NCBI GenBank assembly: GCA_037178975.1
Contig: JASJZH010000005.1
Location: forward strand, 186,001 to 250,000
Reading direction: 5' to 3'
Source of the DNA: Oscheius tipulae
Lineage: Eukaryota; Nematoda; Chromadorea; Rhabditida; Rhabditidae
DNA: 64,000 nt
Shown here: one piece after another, positions 53,384 through 64,000 of the stretch
Layout of the letters: each line of letters opens with the position of its first letter
Position numbering within the stretch: position 1 is the stretch's first letter
Program-made: the position numbers and the translations under genes
Notes under the pieces: model-generated
Seen by the model: only the letters and a program-made list of their open reading frames with translations
Database searches by the model: none
Told to the model about the DNA's origin: nothing

Positions 53384-56300
53384 ATGAAAAATAGTCCATT
53401 CCCTCTGTCACCGAGTCTCCAGTTCAGCGAAGAATTCCCCACAATGGAGGCCCTACATCCCGGAATGATGCACCACAATCCATACGAGCTTGTCAAAAAT
53501 GAGCCCGTCGACTCACCGCCCAAAATTTTGGACACTTCCAGGAAAAGTGAGTCGTGTGGAAGAGTATGAAATACCCGAGCCCTTTGTTCATCTACGGCCG
53601 GGATTGGACCAATGTTCTCTAAACGGTTCAGATTGGTAGACAGGAAATTCACACCCGTACGGTCTCGGATCACTAGAAAATTGTCAGATTTCAAAATCGT
53701 AGGTCTAGCTCGCTAGAAATGTCATCCACCCCCTCTCGTCGCCTTCCTTGACTCATTCCTGACTTTCTGTCCAAGGGAATGTTCTTTTTCTTATCCTCTT
53801 AGTACTATTTCCTCCCACTTTTTGTCCCGTATCGTCTCGGGAGCCCCCATAAAGTGGGAAGGAATGGGTCAGCAGAGGGCCTGATGGATTGCGGCACCTG
53901 TCGGCAGCTCAGTCGATCACTCTATCTCTCTCTGAGCAGGCACGAGAAGGCTCCTAGGGGAGATAGGAGCTGTAGTTGGAGAGAGGGAGAGACAGAGAAG
54001 GCTGGATCCCTGTAGGACCTTAAGCTTAAAATGGCCTTGACTGTAAAGTATGTGGACATGAGTCAAAGGCTGGCTGGCTCAGAGTTGGTCATCCTTTAGA
54101 TATTTTAGGATCTAGGAATGAGTCAATCTCTCAATCTTCTCAAAACCCACGACTCGCTAAATTCAGACAGCATGCTAGGACTCAACGTACCCTCAGAGTC
54201 ATTCTTTGCAGTATACCCAACACCGGATATGCTTCTGGGAGTGACGAACTTCAGTCTACAGCCCTCTTTTGCTCCTCAGCATAACAACAACAACCACGAG
54301 CATCTGAATGCGAATCATTCGAGGCAGAGCAGTAATGGTAAGGGTGAGTCGATAGACTCAAACTGATTGTTCGACTTTTGAAGGAAGGAGTCTTGCAGCG
54401 GATCGAAAGAGGCCCTACCCGTGCAACATCTGTCCGTCGAGGTTCGGGAGCAAGATGGAGCTGGAGGAGCATCAGAACAGCCATACAGGGATGAAGCCGT
54501 TCGAGTGTGATGTGAGTTCAAAGAGACAGAGAGACCGAGAGGCAGACAGACAAACAAAGAGCCAGAGTGAGTGACTTCTTCCAGGTCTGCAAAGCCCGAT
54601 TCAACCGTCGCTCGACCCTCTGGAACCACAAACGGATACACTCTGATGCCAAGCCATTCGTCTGTACTGTTTGTCAGATGACTTTCAAATGGAAAAACAG
54701 CTTGAAGGTTGGTCTTTTGTCGTAAAACTATGCTAACTTTATTACTAACAGATTCATAAAGAGTTTGGTAGGTTACTGTCGTTCTGTGACTGTGCTTTGA
54801 TAGCAAGACATGGTGTAACTGTTAAGTTTTCAGTGTCACAAGGAGATGCATCAGAGGAAGAATGAGTCGAGCGGACATCTTGACAACGATCTTCGACAAC
54901 TGACTTATGCGACAGCGGCGAAGAAAAAATTGGTGAGTTCTGAAACAAATAGACTGAGAGACAGTGACAGAGACAACATCAATCATTCTGCTTACAGCTC
55001 GAGAACCAAGGTGAGGACATCAACGGCAATCCGGCCACTTCCCTGGCCAGTTCTGTCCACAGCCAGCCCTTGATAACCACGACCACACCGAAAAAGAAAA
55101 ACAACAAGTCTGCCATGTCGAATGGACTCTCGCAACTTCACTTGAACTCACTTCAACAGCCACTCCAAGCCAGTGCTCTGATCCCTCCCTCGGATCATCA
55201 TTTGGAGCTGGACACCAGTCAGCTGGACTCATTGGTTAGCAATAACCATGGGAACATGTTGCTGCATCTTTATGGGTGAGTGAGGGACAGAGACAGAGAC
55301 AGAGACTAAACAAAATAGTTTCAGCGACATGGACAATTCCCTGGCTCCTCGACATGCCACATCCATGTTAACCGGTCTCGATGACAATGGCATGCTCACC
55401 GGACAGCTCCTCTCGGACGGGAAGTCCGACTCACCGATGGGTGGAGCCCCAGCCCCTATCAACATCCACATGCCGATCAACATCCTTCAGTACAGACCTG
55501 TCACTCAGCTGGTAAGACCTTTTCTAAGCTTTGCTATAGAGACTGTCTAGCCCTCTGTGCATCATCTGACCTCCACATCGCTCCAGTCCGTTGGAGTCGA
55601 CTACACGACTTCGGATAACAACAGTCTTTCTCAGCCGCAGTACATTGTGACGGCACCGTCTGAAATGATGCTGCCCCAGGGATTGGGATACCCTCAGCAG
55701 GTAAGAATTCTCACTGAGTGAAGATAAGCTTGTAGTAAGAGACCCACTGTATAGGAAAATGACGACAACGAAGTGGTATAGTTGAGGCACGGGCACGCCC
55801 AAGCCAAAAACGAAATAACTCTATACAGGTCCAACGGGGAACTATCCAGCAGAAATCAACAAAGTTGTAGCTTATGTCAAATCTAATTTTGCTCCATAGT
55901 CATTTCCTGAGTTTACCGAAGTAGCTTCGAGAGTGGTCTAGGGAAAGATACTGCTTTTTGCAAGGGGAGAGGGCTCTAGCCTCGCTTCATGTTAGGCCCT
56001 TTTTTCGGCGAGTGTTTTAAAATCACTTTATAATACAAGAGCACCGCTGTTAGGAAAGTCTACAGTTTGCAATGGAAAATTGTGATATAAGGCGGAAAAA
56101 CTAAAGACCGATTCCAAATAGATTGGCTGAAAAATGAAGTATTGCTTCCGAAATGGGATCGGAAGGCCCGGGCTGTCTCTCTGTCTAATGAGCCTAATGT
56201 CCGAAGATAGGGTCAAAGTAGAGGACCCTTTAGTACCGTACCTCATCCAATAGTCGTTCCAGTTGGACCAATGCGTGATTCTGACCACGGGACAGGACGC

Positions 56301-56451
56301 CTACATGCCCAACTTTGACTACAACATGCTCCAGCAGCACTACCAGTTGGCTCCTCCGGAGCCGGAGCCCCAGCAGATGCAGCAGCAGCCGCCGCAGCAA
56401 CAGCAGCAGTCCGGCGACGAGGAGAAGGTCGTTCCGTATGAGCAGTGGTGA
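53384..56451 (+). CDS. C2H2 zinc-finger transcription factor, three fingers, Gln-rich tail
   Basis: Nine exons: 53384-53563, 54109-54343, 54384-54511, 54585-54707, 54834-54932, 54998-55275, 55325-55511, 55587-55700, 56263-56451 (510 aa). Fingers: YPCNICPSRFGSKMELEEHQ (then NSH), FECDVCKARFNRRSTLWNHK (then RIH), and FVCTVCQMTFKWKNSLKCHK (then EMH). Each has C-x2-C and H-x3-H, with short linkers, and each spans an exon junction. The N-terminus is Ser/Asn/His-rich, and the C-terminus is Pro/Gln-rich (QQMQQQPPQQQQQ), as in activation domains. A nuclear, DNA-binding regulator is expected; I do not recognise the orthologue. The start is the first ATG after a cis-type acceptor at 53357; all three frames upstream are closed. 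An AATAAA at 56887-56892 suggests a 3' UTR of about 440 nt. Intron 1 carries a repeat copy. Confidence 0.85.
53590..53858 (-). repeat. Repeat copy 2 of the tRNA-headed family, in zinc-finger intron 1
   Basis: Blocks match copy 1 at 51370-51655 in order: gggattggacc, CCCGTACGGTCTCG, TTTCAAAATCG, GTCATCCACCCCCTCTCG, TGACTCATTCCTGA, CGTCTCGGGAGCCC. Divergence is moderate, implying an older insertion or a diverse family. Confidence 0.7.
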
Positions 56452-57218
56452 ACCCGTCATGTATAGTTTCTCCTTCTCTAGTCGTTCCTCAATGAACAGG
56501 TGCCATCAGTATTGAGCTCGCTCACACCCTGTCTGTCTCTCTCTTTCTTCATGCTCAACGTTTATATCAGTGTCTATGATCTGGTCAGCCATGATTGTCT
56601 CCTTTTTTGAATCCATTGTCGTGAAACTCGTGCCATTTGTATAAATATACCCCCACTTCCCTTGTCCCTTCACTCTATAGGACCCAGATCTGCTCTGGAT
56701 CGATCTCCACACACCCCCTGTCAGTCCCCGATTTCCCAGCAGAACAAGCCATTTCTCTGTTTTTCCGTGCCTTTCATCCAGTAGAATATATAGTGCCTTC
56801 TTCCCCAGCGATTCTTTTGACATGTGTATGTATATTAGCTTTCTTCCCCCTAAATCCTATCTCTCATAATTTTGTGTGAATTATTGAATAAAAACCGTAT
56901 CTTCTGAGTCATTTTGTTGTGAACGTCAGAATCGTGACCAGCGCCCTCGCAAAGCTTGGTGTCGGCGGGTATCAAACCAACAACTCTTGAATTCCAAGCG
57001 AATGCGTTAACCACTAGGCCAAAAAGACCAGGCGCATCCGTACCGTCTCGAAAAATCACGCCTTCGCGACAGAATGGCTAGCGCAGTTGTCTAGCAGTAA
57101 CAATTCGAGTTCGATCCCCACCCGAGTACGTTTTTTGTTTTACGTTTCCTGATGTTTTCACTTGCCCTGGACACGCTCCTGATAGTATTTTCACTCAAAA
57201 AAACTGTATTCGACTACT
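56452..57218. other. 3' region of zinc-finger gene and convergent gap
   Basis: Holds the presumed 3' UTR (AATAAA 56887-56892) and, after it, a pair of tRNA-like repeats. No further gene. Confidence 0.6.
56960..57124. repeat. Head-to-head tRNA-like pair
   Basis: Third pair: minus-strand unit 56960-57025 (B box in gggtatcaaacc, A box in gcgttaaccactaggcc); core GCATCCGTACCGTCTCG (57034-57050, here in the opposite orientation to the other pairs); plus-strand unit 57074-57124 (ATGGCTAGCGCAGTTG, GAGTTCGATCCCCA). Confidence 0.65.
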
Positions 57219-59122
57219 TTAATCCGTTTTAACCTTCCTCCTACAACAAATCCACTTGAAACATTTCGAAATACTCAACAACAGCAGAGTAAGTAATAAA
57301 ATGTAGACAGCTATCACATCGAGACAGAAATACTGGACAAAACCTAGCTCGAACCCGTATACGTCGAGATCATGTATCTTGTGGAACTTTCCTAGAAAAA
57401 ATGGTAAATGAAAAATAGCTGTCAAGTTACCGGAAAACTCTACAGCTTCCAGAAGACGGTCAGCTGGAGTCTCTTTCCTAGTATTCATCAACTCGGAGAG
57501 TCTTGCAGCTCTTTGGGAGTAGCTAGAAATAGTCTGGATAGAGAAACAGAGAAACTGAGAGTTAAAGAAATAGAGAGACAGACTCACCCTGAATCAGTGA
57601 GTATCTCTCTCACTGCATTCTCAAAGATTTCCTCACTGAACTGGTCCTTTTCAATGACGATCGAGGTGTTCTTTCTAGCCATGATGGCGGCGTTCTGGAA
57701 CGAACAGTATCTCTCTGTATCTGTCTCACCTTGAACTGATCTCCAAAGATCGGAATCAAAATAGCCGGGGTCCCGGTCCTGGCAGCTTCCAGTAGACTGT
57801 TGAGACCGGCGTGACTGACAAAAAGCTCGACTCTTGGATCGCCTGGAACCAGAATTTTATCTTTTTCAACTAAAACCTACTCAACAGCTCTTTTTGTGGC
57901 ATCCAGGCAGTCGTCTTCAAGTTCCCAATTCCTTTTCCGATTTCCAGATCAGTCTTGTCCGTCTTCCAAATGAACGTGTATTCTGGCAGAGCCTCTATAG
58001 TCTTCAGGATTCCAATCTTGATGACTTCTGGCATGCTTCCAGTTGGAGCAACGGATCCAAAACTGATCACTATGGTTTTGGACCGAAGGGACAGTATATC
58101 ATTGAATTCAGATGTCAGATTGCCTGGCTTCCCAAGAACGATTCCTCCAATGTGCTTGACTTTTCGGGATAGAGGACGGGCCATGTCCAAAAAGTCGTCA
58201 GAATTGGAGAGAATGTAGTTGGTTTTGGTCTTGATCACCTCAGAGATGGAGATTTCGTGACCGTGCTTGGCGAATACTGTCTAAAAATTGGATGGAGTAA
58301 GACAGAGAGACAGCGACCCTAGCTCACCTCATACTTGGAATTGACAGAGTGTATCAATATGGTTTCTGACAGTACAACCCAGCCAAAGTTGATGAACCTT
58401 TGAAAGAAGGTCATCTTATCGGTATTAAGAGTCATGGAGGCTGGAACGTAGCTCGGGTTCAGAGGGGAATGAAACATTGGGGCGAGAGAGTCTATGAGAC
58501 CGATGGAACTCATCATGATGTGGGTCTTGACGCCAAGGATCTGAAAGAAATGATTGGTCTCTCTGTTTCTCTCACCTCAGCCAATCCCAATCCACACGGC
58601 CCAAACAGTTCGAACATCCCAATGTCAAAATCTTCCTTCTTCAGTTCCCCAATCCTTGTCGTCTCTCCCAGAACCTGGTCACAGAGAGCCCTTTGTATTC
58701 CCATGAATCCCAAAACGGTTCTCATATTCCCTCCTAGAGGAGCAGTCACCCAGATGTTCCCAGTTCTGGACTCATGAGCCTCGACCATTTCTTTCGGGGC
58801 CTCGAAGTAGACCTTCTTGACCGGACTCTTCTCCCAGTACTGTCTGAAGCGTTCTTCTAGGACAGGGTGCACCACTGTCTGGAAGAATATTATAAGAGGA
58901 TCTGTCCCTGCACTCACGACATCATGACCGGCTGAGTGAAGAGTACTAGCGACTGATTCCATTAACTGAATGTGGCTGAAACCCATGGGGGTAGAGTAGA
59001 GAAGGATCTGAAAGATTAGAACTCTCTCTCTCTCTCTCTCTCTTATTGTCTGAACTAACCTTGTAGCATTGGCCAGAAACAAATAGCAAGAAGAGGAAGA
59101 ACAGCTGTACTCTCCCGGTCAT
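57219..59122 (-). CDS. UDP-glucuronosyltransferase (UGT)
   Basis: Nine exons: 59122-59060, 59007-58918, 58878-58576, 58540-58328, 58280-57881, 57842-57730, 57694-57588, 57522-57431, 57391-57219 (517 aa). Signal peptide (VQLFFLFLLFVSGQC), then the nucleotide-sugar enzyme layout: TPMGFSHIQLMESVA near the start, VISFGSVAP, WMPQKELL, DPRVELFVSHAGLNSLLEAA and GTPAILIPIFGDQ (the UGT signature), then one transmembrane helix (VIAVYILLLTLLLLS). The cytosolic tail ends KVKTD, a KxKxx ER-retrieval motif. It would conjugate sugars to lipophilic compounds in the ER lumen, for detoxification or endogenous metabolism; substrate unknown. Exon 8 must start at 57522, not at the better-looking acceptor 14 bp upstream, to keep frame. 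Introns alternate between GA-rich and TC-rich repeat. Confidence 0.93.
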
Positions 59123-59554
59123 TGGTGCTGTCAAAGTGACCTCTTCTTATCTAATGATAGGAAGTAAATAAGAACTGGTTGCTGAGACGCACATGATGAC
59201 AATTTCTTGGCTCTATGATTGAAGGATTCGGTCAAAAGTCACGGTTCTATGATGCCGATGGTTGTCTGTGTGTTGCTTGACAGAGTACACAAAACTATTA
59301 ATATGACTCAAAGAGAGGCGTCAAGAGCAGAGGCATAGACTGACAAAGGCAGATATAGCAGAGAGAAAGAGGGAGACAGGAAGACCACTGTAGCCTGTTA
59401 AGGAGACTAACAGGAATTCTATTACTAATTTATTCTACCATTAAATATCTCTTCGATTAAAAATACAATATATAAAAATTTCGAAAAAAAAAATACGTGG
59501 GTGAGCTAACAAAATATGATCACAAAAGTCTGATACTGAGGTAGAAACCGAGGC
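59123..59554. other. Intergenic gap
   Basis: AT-rich, no gene. It would hold the UGT promoter and the 3' end of the upstream minus-strand gene. Confidence 0.6.
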
Positions 59555-61243
59555 TCAGTTGGAAGAGAGATCACACAGGTCCGTGAATTCCAGAGTGAGA
59601 TCAGTAAGCGCGATGGGGGCAGAGTTTCCGCGTTCGAGGTAGCTGCCGTTGTGTGAAGTTGGGCTCAAGTCTACTTGCGTATGGCTGCGATTGGGGCCAT
59701 TGCGCGACGTAGCGCGACGCGAGCCGGATGCGGGGCCGGAGAGAGAGTCAGTAGCGGCACGACCACGGGCTGGCTGCTGTTGAAGCTCGAGGGAGCGACG
59801 TCGGTCTGTTTCCTGCTGAACTTTCTTTCTAGAAAGAGGATGGTTAGGATTGGAAAAGAAGAGACAGAGACAGAGACAGACAACAAGAACGTACATGAGT
59901 GGAGCATATTTAGGATTGGTCGGCAAGACACGACGCTCCCAGCCCAAGCTAAAGTGACGAGTCATGACTACGGTAATGCAGTTCCAGACATTGACATAGA
60001 TGGCGCGATCAGTCATGCTCATAGGTCCTTCCTCGCGACGAGCAGAAGTAACGTCAGCTATTACCTGAAGTTTACGTTTACTTTGTTCCACTGAAATCAG
60101 CGGAACCTGCTCCTTGACATTCCCAAATGCCAGAGACATGCAGATAGGGCAAAAGAGCCTCGATCAGTCAAAGGTTACCTCAGGAAGAAGTTTGAACATG
60201 AGTTCAAAGTTGTCTGGAAGTAGAGCCGGCGCGATGATTCGATGCAACCCTCCAAGTTCCTGCATGTGCTGCGAGAAAAGTTCCGGAGTGTCATCGTCGT
60301 GCTCAGTCGAATCACAATATGTCGCCACTGCACGTACCAGAGTCTGCAAGAGTCTATTATTAGTCTTGCTAATTTTGCTTTGACAGCTGAACAGAACTGA
60401 TTGGATTGGCGAGGGTGGCGCCAGTCCAGCTGGCTCCATTTCAATCACAGACAAAGTTTCTTCTAGCAGTTTTCGAAAGATGCATTTAGATTGAGAAAAA
60501 AGTTGGAATGTCTGAGAAAATGTGGTGGGAATGACTACAAAGATTGTGAGTTACTGTAGCTGGTCTCTGCCTCTCCCCACCTGCTCCAATGACAGTACAA
60601 TCTTCTTCATCCTCTCATTCGTCCTCCATTTCTCCGTTTCCGGCGGTAGCTGTAGAGCAATCAACAAAGATGGACGATAACTGATCAGTCTCTCGAAAGC
60701 CCGAAATCCCATGTCATACAGTCCGAGAAAGCTTTCCGGCCATAGTCTGTAGGCCACTGCACGATCTTCCTTTGTGCAATCGATTTCGAACTTCTTCTGA
60801 AATGTTCCTCATTAGCAGTTTTCTACTGTTATCCACGAAGCCAGGCCTTTTTCTGACTACAATAACAATTTTTGTAGCAATACCACGAGCAAAAAACTGT
60901 AGTATTGTAATCCATACAGTGTTCTTAGGGCAACCTCGTCTCTCTGTCATACTTACGTCCGTGGAGGGATTGAATGTCTGCATATGAGGGAGGCTGAAAG
61001 CATAGACAGCCATGAGGTAGGATGGCTACAGAAGTAATGAGATATCTGTCTTCCTCTGATTGGACGAGAGCCAGTGAAGTGAGCCGATGTGAGAATGAGA
61101 ATGCAAGGGGGAGGATCAAGAGGGGCAGGAAATTACTGGACACTCTCCCATCCCACTCCCCCAGTCGCGTGTGGCGACGATGTGCCATTTTCTTGGGCTC
61201 GCAAATAATATTGACTAATCTCTTTTCGGGGGTACGATGTGTG

Positions 61244-61281
<38 letters not shown>

Positions 61282-61308
61282 GAGACTTACCTCTTCCTCG
61301 AGGGACAT
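59555..61308 (-). CDS. Unrecognised helical protein
   Basis: Proposed exons: 61308-61291, 61025-60957, 60796-60581, 60511-60179, 60112-59895, 59828-59555 (375 aa). The middle exons are convincingly coding: AYRLWPESFLGLYDMGFRAF, LLQTLVRAVATYCD, FELMFKLLPE, YVNVWNCITVVMTRHFSLGW. They suggest an alpha-helical repeat (armadillo-like) protein, then a basic, Ser/Gln-rich tail. I cannot name the family. The first exon (MSLEEE) joins in frame through a weak acceptor; an alternative is to start at the ATG at 61013. The acceptor at 60113 is poor, so the exon 4/5 border is uncertain. The first intron contains an (ACAG)n tract. Confidence 0.65.
61256..61282 (+). repeat. (ACAG)n microsatellite
   Basis: About seven tandem ACAG units inside the first intron of the minus-strand gene, continuous with GAGAGA sequence on both sides. 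Probably an expanded part of the GAGACA-type repeats. Confidence 0.9.
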
Positions 61309-61457
61309 GGTAGTGTACCAGCTGGACACTTTCCACCAACACCTTCTACTTCTGTCGGGAGATGTCCAATTTCTGAAGGGGCAGCACGTTACGGTATCAT
61401 TCGTTGTTCAGACAAAAACAACGATGGGAAAAGGCTAAAAATGAGATTAATGTCACT

Positions 61458-61987
61458 ATGGCTGGGACAGAAATCTGCTTGCATGACTGGGAAGATGTGA
61501 TGAAGAAAATAGAACGGGCCGACGTAGTTTTGGATTTATCGTGGATCTGGAGTGAAAATATGGGTACGACAGAGCGACAGAGAAACAGAGACAGAGATCG
61601 AGAGACAGAGAGAGACACATAGATAGAGACAGAATGAAAGAGAGACAGTGAGGCATAGAGACAAAGAGAGAGAGAGAGAGACTGAGAAACAGAAGAACTG
61701 AGAGACTATCTACTTTACTTGTCTAGAAATTTGATCTCTATCGCCTTTTCTCAGAATCTATCAGTTCCAGAAAAATTTCAGCACAAGTTCTGCTCTCTTC
61801 CTCGTCCATGATCAGTTCCCAGGCCTTCTTCTCACGTGTCTTCTCTCATTTTCAAATTGTTGACATTCCCGACCGGTGGGAATGCAAGTGTGAAAATTTG
61901 ATTGAGCTCGAGAAAGATAAGCAGGAAGTTTGCTATCAACTACTCCACAATCCCGGGGACGACACGAGTTTTCAGGCACAAAAATAG
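61458..61987 (+). CDS. Small unrecognised protein
   Basis: Two exons, 61458-61563 and 61755-61987 (112 aa from the first in-frame ATG). The frame stays open upstream to an acceptor-like gttcag at 61411, so more N-terminal sequence or a 5' UTR is possible. The join keeps frame across a split Glu codon. The protein reads as real coding (CLHDWEDVMKKIERADVVLD; HFQIVDIPDRWECKCENLIE) with clustered Cys, but I recognise no domain. The gene starts about 150 bp from the divergent minus-strand gene, so they may share a promoter. Confidence 0.5.
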
Positions 61988-63456
61988 CCTGTTGACCTCG
62001 GTGATCCGCGAAAACTCTCTACAGGAAAATGTGACAGGCGTCACGATTGTGTGAGGAAATTGAATGTCGGCCACACTGCCTAATCAGGCACAAAGCACCA
62101 ATTGTCGTAATACTTTTTTTTATCAGGAATTGTATATTTCAGGAAGGTTTCATGGAGAATTCTGTATGAATTGGAAGAGTAATGACATTAGAGATCGGTA
62201 ACGGTCAACAACTATATGCCAGGACAACGCGGTAGCTGGGAAAGTGGCATTTTGGGAAGGGGACGGATTTCAGAGAAGAACAGAGACAGAGAGATATAGC
62301 AACAGAAAGAGAGTATGAGAGAGAGACAGAGACATAGACAAAGAGTCAGAGAGAGACAGAGACATTGAAAGACAGAGAGACTGAAACTGAGACACTGAGA
62401 GAGACAGAAAGTCAGAGAGGCAGAGAAACTAGGTTTGTTGCAATCCAATAGCAATGCATGGGTGTGCATGACTATTGGATCCACATAAGGAAACAGAGAC
62501 CTCGAACAGCTGGCAAAGGGGGAGACAAGATTGGAACAAATGCGGCAGCTGTAGTTTTATGGCCTGATTTTCAAGTGACACCACCAGATCAAAATCCAAG
62601 GATTGTGCTTGTTTTCTACAGGGATCGGGAGATGGGCTATGAAAAACAGTAAAGAATCTATGACAGCTCCATACAAATAATAGAAAAGTCCTGCAACTAA
62701 TTTGGACAAACAGTTCCTTAAAAGTTAATGAAAATCACAAAAAATACCAATTTACAAGTTTAGCCGAATAATTTTGACGGGAAACTTGTTTTCCTGGTTA
62801 ATCAAAGAGTCAAAGTCACCCAGCCGGGTTGATAAGTCGAGTCGCCACGACGACGAAAATTGGAACGATGGTGGAAAAGGAACGCCAGGGCATTTGTAGG
62901 CAGTTTCCGCATTCTAAAGCCATTGCCTCTTTTCAAAAATAGTCATGTGATGACGTCTAACCTGTCGTCAGCTCCCATTCCAATAGAAAGGTCCTCTTTG
63001 GTCTCACAATCACCTTCCAATTCATTGCTTTGCACATTTTCAGCTCGGATAAATCACGTGCCTCGTCTAATTTGAGCTCTCTTCATCTCTGCTCGCAGTC
63101 CAAAGGACTCACGATCGCTCGTTAATGTGAGCACGGCTGTGAATGTGGCTCAATTTGTTCACACGGTTATGCACGGAAATTGAGGGGAAGAGGGCAGAAA
63201 AGCTATCAGTTAAGTTATCGTCTCTGTCTCTCCGTGTCCTTGTTTCTCTTTCTCAGCGTCACATCCTGTACCCCCTGCGAAATGGTCGTTGAGATCTCAC
63301 GCCGCCTGACTCATAGCAGCTAATTCTCCCACACGCATCTCTTCGACAAAGCCGGTCGACGACAGGTCCTATATAAGACATCACGCTAGCAGATACCCAT
63401 GACCTCTTGCCACCTCTACTTATATTTCCAAATTCCTGATATTCATTGTTTTCAGA
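61988..63456. other. Intergenic, mostly simple repeat
   Basis: GAGACA-type repeat fills about 62280-62430. An imperfect hairpin (62443-62458 with 62465-62480, ATCCAATAG...CTATTGGAT) follows. No gene supported. Confidence 0.55.
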
Positions 63457-63835
63457 ATGAAGTACATCATGGTTGTTCCGAAGAGTGCCTGGGGGAAGGA
63501 AGAACACGAGATTGAAGAAATCATTGAACAGGAAAGATTAGCCGAAGAGAGACGGAAGAAAGAAGAAGAGGAGCAGAAGCAGCCGTCCAGTTCTTTGGTG
63601 CTGCGAGTGGAGATGGTCAAGAGTCTGAAGGAGACTGCTTTAAAAGTTTTGGAAATGTGAGTGAGACAAAGATAGAGACAGAGACCCACTTTTCAGAAAG
63701 CTTGATCAGCTGAAAGTTCCCGAAGACTGCTGTCTCCGACCACACAATTGTTTTTTGCTACCGCAGAACTGTCCCCTTCTCCAGACTGAATGTGTCCGGA
63801 AGGTTCTGAACTATTTTTCTGAGAGAGAAACATAG
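63457..63835 (+). CDS. Small coiled-coil/cysteine protein, unrecognised
   Basis: Two exons, 63457-63656 and 63697-63835 (112 aa), joined in frame. The N-terminal half is charged coiled coil (EEHEIEEIIEQERLAEERRK). The C-terminal half has five cysteines (EDCCLRPHNCFLLPQNCPLL). A ttttcag directly before the ATG is a plausible trans-splice acceptor, and AATAAA at 63882-63887 a plausible polyadenylation signal. No known family comes to mind. Confidence 0.6.
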
Positions 63836-63935
63836 ATTCTATCTGTCATTTGTTGATAATTTTATTTTTCTGCACCGATTTAATAAAACCTGTCAGTTCT
63901 ACCAAATCTCGTGGCATTTTGCAGAGTTTATTAGC

Positions 63936-64000
63936 TTAGGTACCGGAAGACACAGACTCTGGGAGCCGTAGTGTAGAAAAGATACAGATGACTTTACAGG
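63936..64000 (-). CDS. Possible last exon of a gene beyond the right edge
   Basis: On the minus strand an open frame from the window edge ends in TAA (63938-63936), followed at once by AATAAA (63932-63927). The peptide (ending LRLPESVSSGT) is too short to judge. It would be convergent with the gene at 63457-63835. Confidence 0.2.
   Translation of the reverse strand, partial: CKVICIFSTLRLPESVSSGT

Noticed and set aside
11652-57124. Functional tRNA genes
   Set aside because: A and B boxes are good, but acceptor, anticodon or T stems fail to pair in each copy I folded by eye, so they are called tRNA-like repeats.
61022-61231. Plus-strand open frame starting with MATEVMRYLSSSDWTRASEV
   Set aside because: Overlaps the minus-strand coding exon 60957-61025 and its intron, and continues into simple repeat; no clear join to the downstream exon.
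1-64000. CRISPR arrays, prokaryotic operons, rRNA genes or viral genes
   Set aside because: Regular repeats are microsatellite-like rather than repeat-spacer; all confident genes are spliced nematode-type genes.

Overview
The window looks like a gene-dense stretch of a free-living nematode genome, probably of the rhabditid (C. elegans-like, clade V) kind. The grounds are: short introns with GT...TTTTCAG borders; 3' splice-like sites just upstream of several start codons, as expected for trans-splicing; and a nematode-typical gene set (ZP cuticlin, Str-type chemoreceptors, KNL-2 centromere protein, HSP-16-like chaperone, UDP-glucuronosyltransferase, GABA-type Cys-loop channel). Exons below were joined by hand from splice signals, reading frame and family similarity. 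No alignment, transcript or database was available.

Layout. 0-3.1 kb: last exon of an upstream gene, a cuticlin-like ZP gene (+), and a convergent Str chemoreceptor (-). 3.1-7.3 kb: gene-poor, with a TA-flanked inverted-repeat element. 7.3-11.2 kb: F-box gene (+) with a 2-kb first intron, convergent with a 14-exon cytoplasmic dynein intermediate chain gene (-, 11.5-14.9 kb). 16.3-24.5 kb: a large KNL-2-like gene (+) with two SANTA domains and a Myb domain, its introns packed with inverted and direct repeats. 25.8-28.0 kb: ALG-5 dolichyl-phosphate glucosyltransferase (+). 28.7-30.2 kb: a second Str chemoreceptor (-).

31.1-36.1 kb: a GABA-receptor-like channel gene (-). Its 2.9-kb fourth intron holds two complete genes on the opposite strand, a small heat-shock protein and a coiled-coil protein. 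37.8-39.0 kb: HSD17B8-like reductase (+). 39.3-42.7 kb: carnitine O-acetyltransferase (+) with both mitochondrial and peroxisomal targeting features. 42.7-53.4 kb: no convincing gene; it holds tRNA-like repeats, palindromes and candidate transcription-factor sites, and leads into a three-finger C2H2 zinc-finger gene (+, 53.4-56.5 kb). 57.2-59.1 kb: UDP-glucuronosyltransferase (-). 59.6-64 kb: unrecognised genes on both strands.

Two repeat themes run through the window. (1) GAGACA/TGTCTC-type simple repeats fill many introns and intergenic gaps. (2) tRNA-like sequences with recognisable A and B boxes recur at least fifteen times, several as head-to-head pairs around a shared core, and look like a tRNA-derived (SINE-like) family. 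The HSD17B8-like reductase and the carnitine acetyltransferase are adjacent, same-strand lipid-metabolism genes 313 bp apart. Otherwise neighbouring genes do not obviously share a pathway.
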